Shown: positions 5,170-6,347 of the stretch, one piece after another | Layout: every line of letters begins with the position of its first letter | How positions within the stretch are numbered: position 1 is the first letter of the stretch | NCBI GenBank assembly: GCA_023256455.1 | Contig: JAGDXN010000039.1 | Location: 775-7,121, forward strand | Direction of reading: 5' to 3' | DNA: 6,347 bases | Source: Cuniculiplasma sp. | GTDB lineage: Archaea > Thermoplasmatota > Thermoplasmata > Thermoplasmatales > Thermoplasmataceae | The notes under the pieces: model-generated | What the model was told of the DNA's origin: nothing | The model's database searches: none | The model's input: the letters and a program-made list of their open reading frames with translations, nothing else | Made by a program: the position numbers and the translations under genes

Positions 5170-6347
5170 ATTCCACTATTTCACTGAACGTAATCTTTTT
5201 TCCAGACTTTATTGCCTTCTGAATGTTCTGGCCGTTTTCACTGTCGATCTTGATTCTTATAATTCCCTTGCTGGAAGTTCTTCCCTGCAGGATCATCACA
5301 TCATCCACATATATGTTCACAAGGCTATTCTCTACACCGCAGTAAAGATATAATATCTTATTTTTTGCTTCAATATGGACATCTTTCTTTCTTCCATCGG
5401 CAAGGGTGTCCACATCTATGGATATCCCCAGGTTTTTCTCGATTTCAGATATGTTGCTTCCCCTTTTGCCAATGAGTTTTGGCCTGAGGCTTTCCGGAAC
5501 AGTTACCTTTGCCCTCCTTTTACCGTGCATGGTAACATCAATGTCATCTGTATTCAGATGTCTTGAAATGTAGTCCCTTACTTTCTGCCCTCTATCTATC
5601 CCATCCTCACTGCTTCCCTGAACGGGGACCACAACAATCTGTTCACCAAATGTATAGGCCTCATATAAGGGGGCATTGGAACTGAAATCGGTAACAACTA
5701 TAACGGGCCTGGCAAGATCATCCTGAACCATTCCCTCGGGAACCTTTACCTTCTGCTCAATCTTCAATATCTTTTCCACAGATCCATTCCTGATAAAGAG
5801 TATGGTATCCACGACCTGAGGGATCATTCCAAGTTCAATTCTTCCGATGAATCTCTGAAGAGCATCGATGGCTCTTGTTGCATGCACAACACCTATCATT
5901 CCAACACCGGCGAGCCTGAGATCTGCATACACCTTAAAATCAGATGTAACCCTCATTTCATCAAATATGGTATAATCGTTTCTTACAAGAAGCAAAATAT
6001 CTCCGGTTTTTTCCATGGATCCTTCAAGTCCAGTATATTGTGTTATGTCGTTGTCAACCTGAAGATCTCTTGGCCGCTCCATGGTTTTAACAATCATCCC
6101 GTTCCTGCTGAGGAAGTTTGCCATCGCCTGCACAAAGGTACTTTTCCCTGCTCCTGGGGCTCCTGCCACGATTACTCCTGATGAACCATTTTTCATGTGT
6201 TCAATTATGGCAGGATCAAGGTCATAATCATCTATTTCAGTTTTCTTAATTGGCCTCACAGCGGTTATTTCAGTTCCCTTTGAGAACGGTGCCCTTGAAA
6301 TTACTATTCTGAAATGGTTTAACTGTACAACTGTGGCACCTGCCATA
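5168..6347 (-). CDS. PIN-ATPase-KH protein (PilT-like ATPase, COG1855 type), partial (N-terminus beyond right edge)
   Basis: About 392 C-terminal residues are visible of a protein that in archaea is usually over 600 residues, with an N-terminal PIN nuclease domain, a type II/IV secretion-like ATPase and a KH RNA-binding domain. The frame is open to the edge. The ATG at 6346 is probably internal, since [10 protein letters not shown] corresponds to the linker before the ATPase. Counting from there, Walker A is GAPGAGKST (62-70), a Walker B-like YTIFDE lies at 125-130, [17 protein letters not shown] at 142-158 holds the histidine-box region, and [16 protein letters not shown] (170-185) closes the ATPase core. 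A KH fold with GKRG (293-296) lies at about 275-325. A tail of about 65 residues follows, including a small beta-rich segment. A role in RNA processing or decay is inferred from the domains; no substrate is known to me. It is convergent with fhs, 3 bp apart. Confidence 0.92.
   Translation of the reverse strand, partial: MAGATVVQLNHFRIVISRAPFSKGTEITAVRPIKKTEIDDYDLDPAIIEHMKNGSSGVIVAGAPGAGKSTFVQAMANFLSRNGMIVKTMERPRDLQVDNDITQYTGLEGSMEKTGDILLLVRNDYTIFDEMRVTSDFKVYADLRLAGVGMIGVVHATRAIDALQRFIGRIELGMIPQVVDTILFIRNGSVEKILKIEQKVKVPEGMVQDDLARPVIVVTDFSSNAPLYEAYTFGEQIVVVPVQGSSEDGIDRGQKVRDYISRHLNTDDIDVTMHGKRRAKVTVPESLRPKLIGKRGSNISEIEKNLGISIDVDTLADGRKKDVHIEAKNKILYLYCGVENSLVNIYVDDVMILQGRTSSKGIIRIKIDSENGQNIQKAIKSGKKITFSEIVE

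Noticed and set aside
5375..6181. Plus-strand frames of 63 and 99 codons inside the PIN-ATPase gene
   Set aside because: Cysteine- and histidine-rich antisense translations of conserved ATPase and KH coding sequence, not genes.
6344..6346. ATG at the right edge as the true start of the ATPase protein
   Set aside because: The sequence following it matches the inter-domain linker of the family, the frame runs to the edge, and the PIN domain would be missing; treated as an internal Met.

Overview
The window looks like a piece of an archaeal chromosome, most likely from the Thermoplasmata (Thermoplasma/Ferroplasma/Cuniculiplasma-like). Three things point there. The AsnRS-derived asparagine synthetase and the PIN-ATPase-KH protein are archaeal families. 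Three of the five visible gene starts have a TATA-like element about 24-33 bp upstream and little or no Shine-Dalgarno sequence, suggesting leaderless or short-leader mRNAs. A tetrahydrofolate-type fhs gene, rare in archaea, fits the folate-using Thermoplasmatales. The lineage is an inference; the domain Archaea is well supported. The DNA is moderately AT-rich, with very AT-rich intergenic gaps.

Layout: (1) 1-1148, minus, a 12-TM-type MFS transporter whose C-terminal end runs off the left edge. (2) 1149-1452, an AT-rich gap of about 300 bp with short repeats, homopolymer runs and a probable MFS promoter, but no credible gene. (3) 1453-1884, minus, an Lrp/AsnC regulator, divergent from (4) 2019-2951, plus, an archaeal asparagine synthetase. 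The shared 134-bp gap holds nested inverted repeats that overlap the asparagine synthetase TATA element. (5) 3030-3446, minus, a short DtxR/MntR-type metalloregulator, convergent with asparagine synthetase and divergent from (6) 3542-5164, plus, formate-tetrahydrofolate ligase. The 95-bp gap holds a 19-bp palindrome at the regulator start and a second palindrome at the fhs promoter. (7) 5168-6347, minus, the ATPase and KH part of a PIN-ATPase-KH protein whose N-terminal PIN domain lies beyond the right edge. It is tail-to-tail with fhs, 3 bp apart.

Functionally the window has two divergent regulator-enzyme pairs: lrp/asparagine synthetase (nitrogen and amino-acid metabolism) and dtxR-like/fhs (one-carbon folate metabolism). 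The first is the most striking. It reproduces the bacterial asnC-asnA arrangement, and the gap has operator-like symmetry. I see no mobile element, CRISPR array, tRNA or rRNA. I found no clear new multi-gene system. The best leads are the two regulator-operator regions and the altered metal site of the DtxR-like protein.
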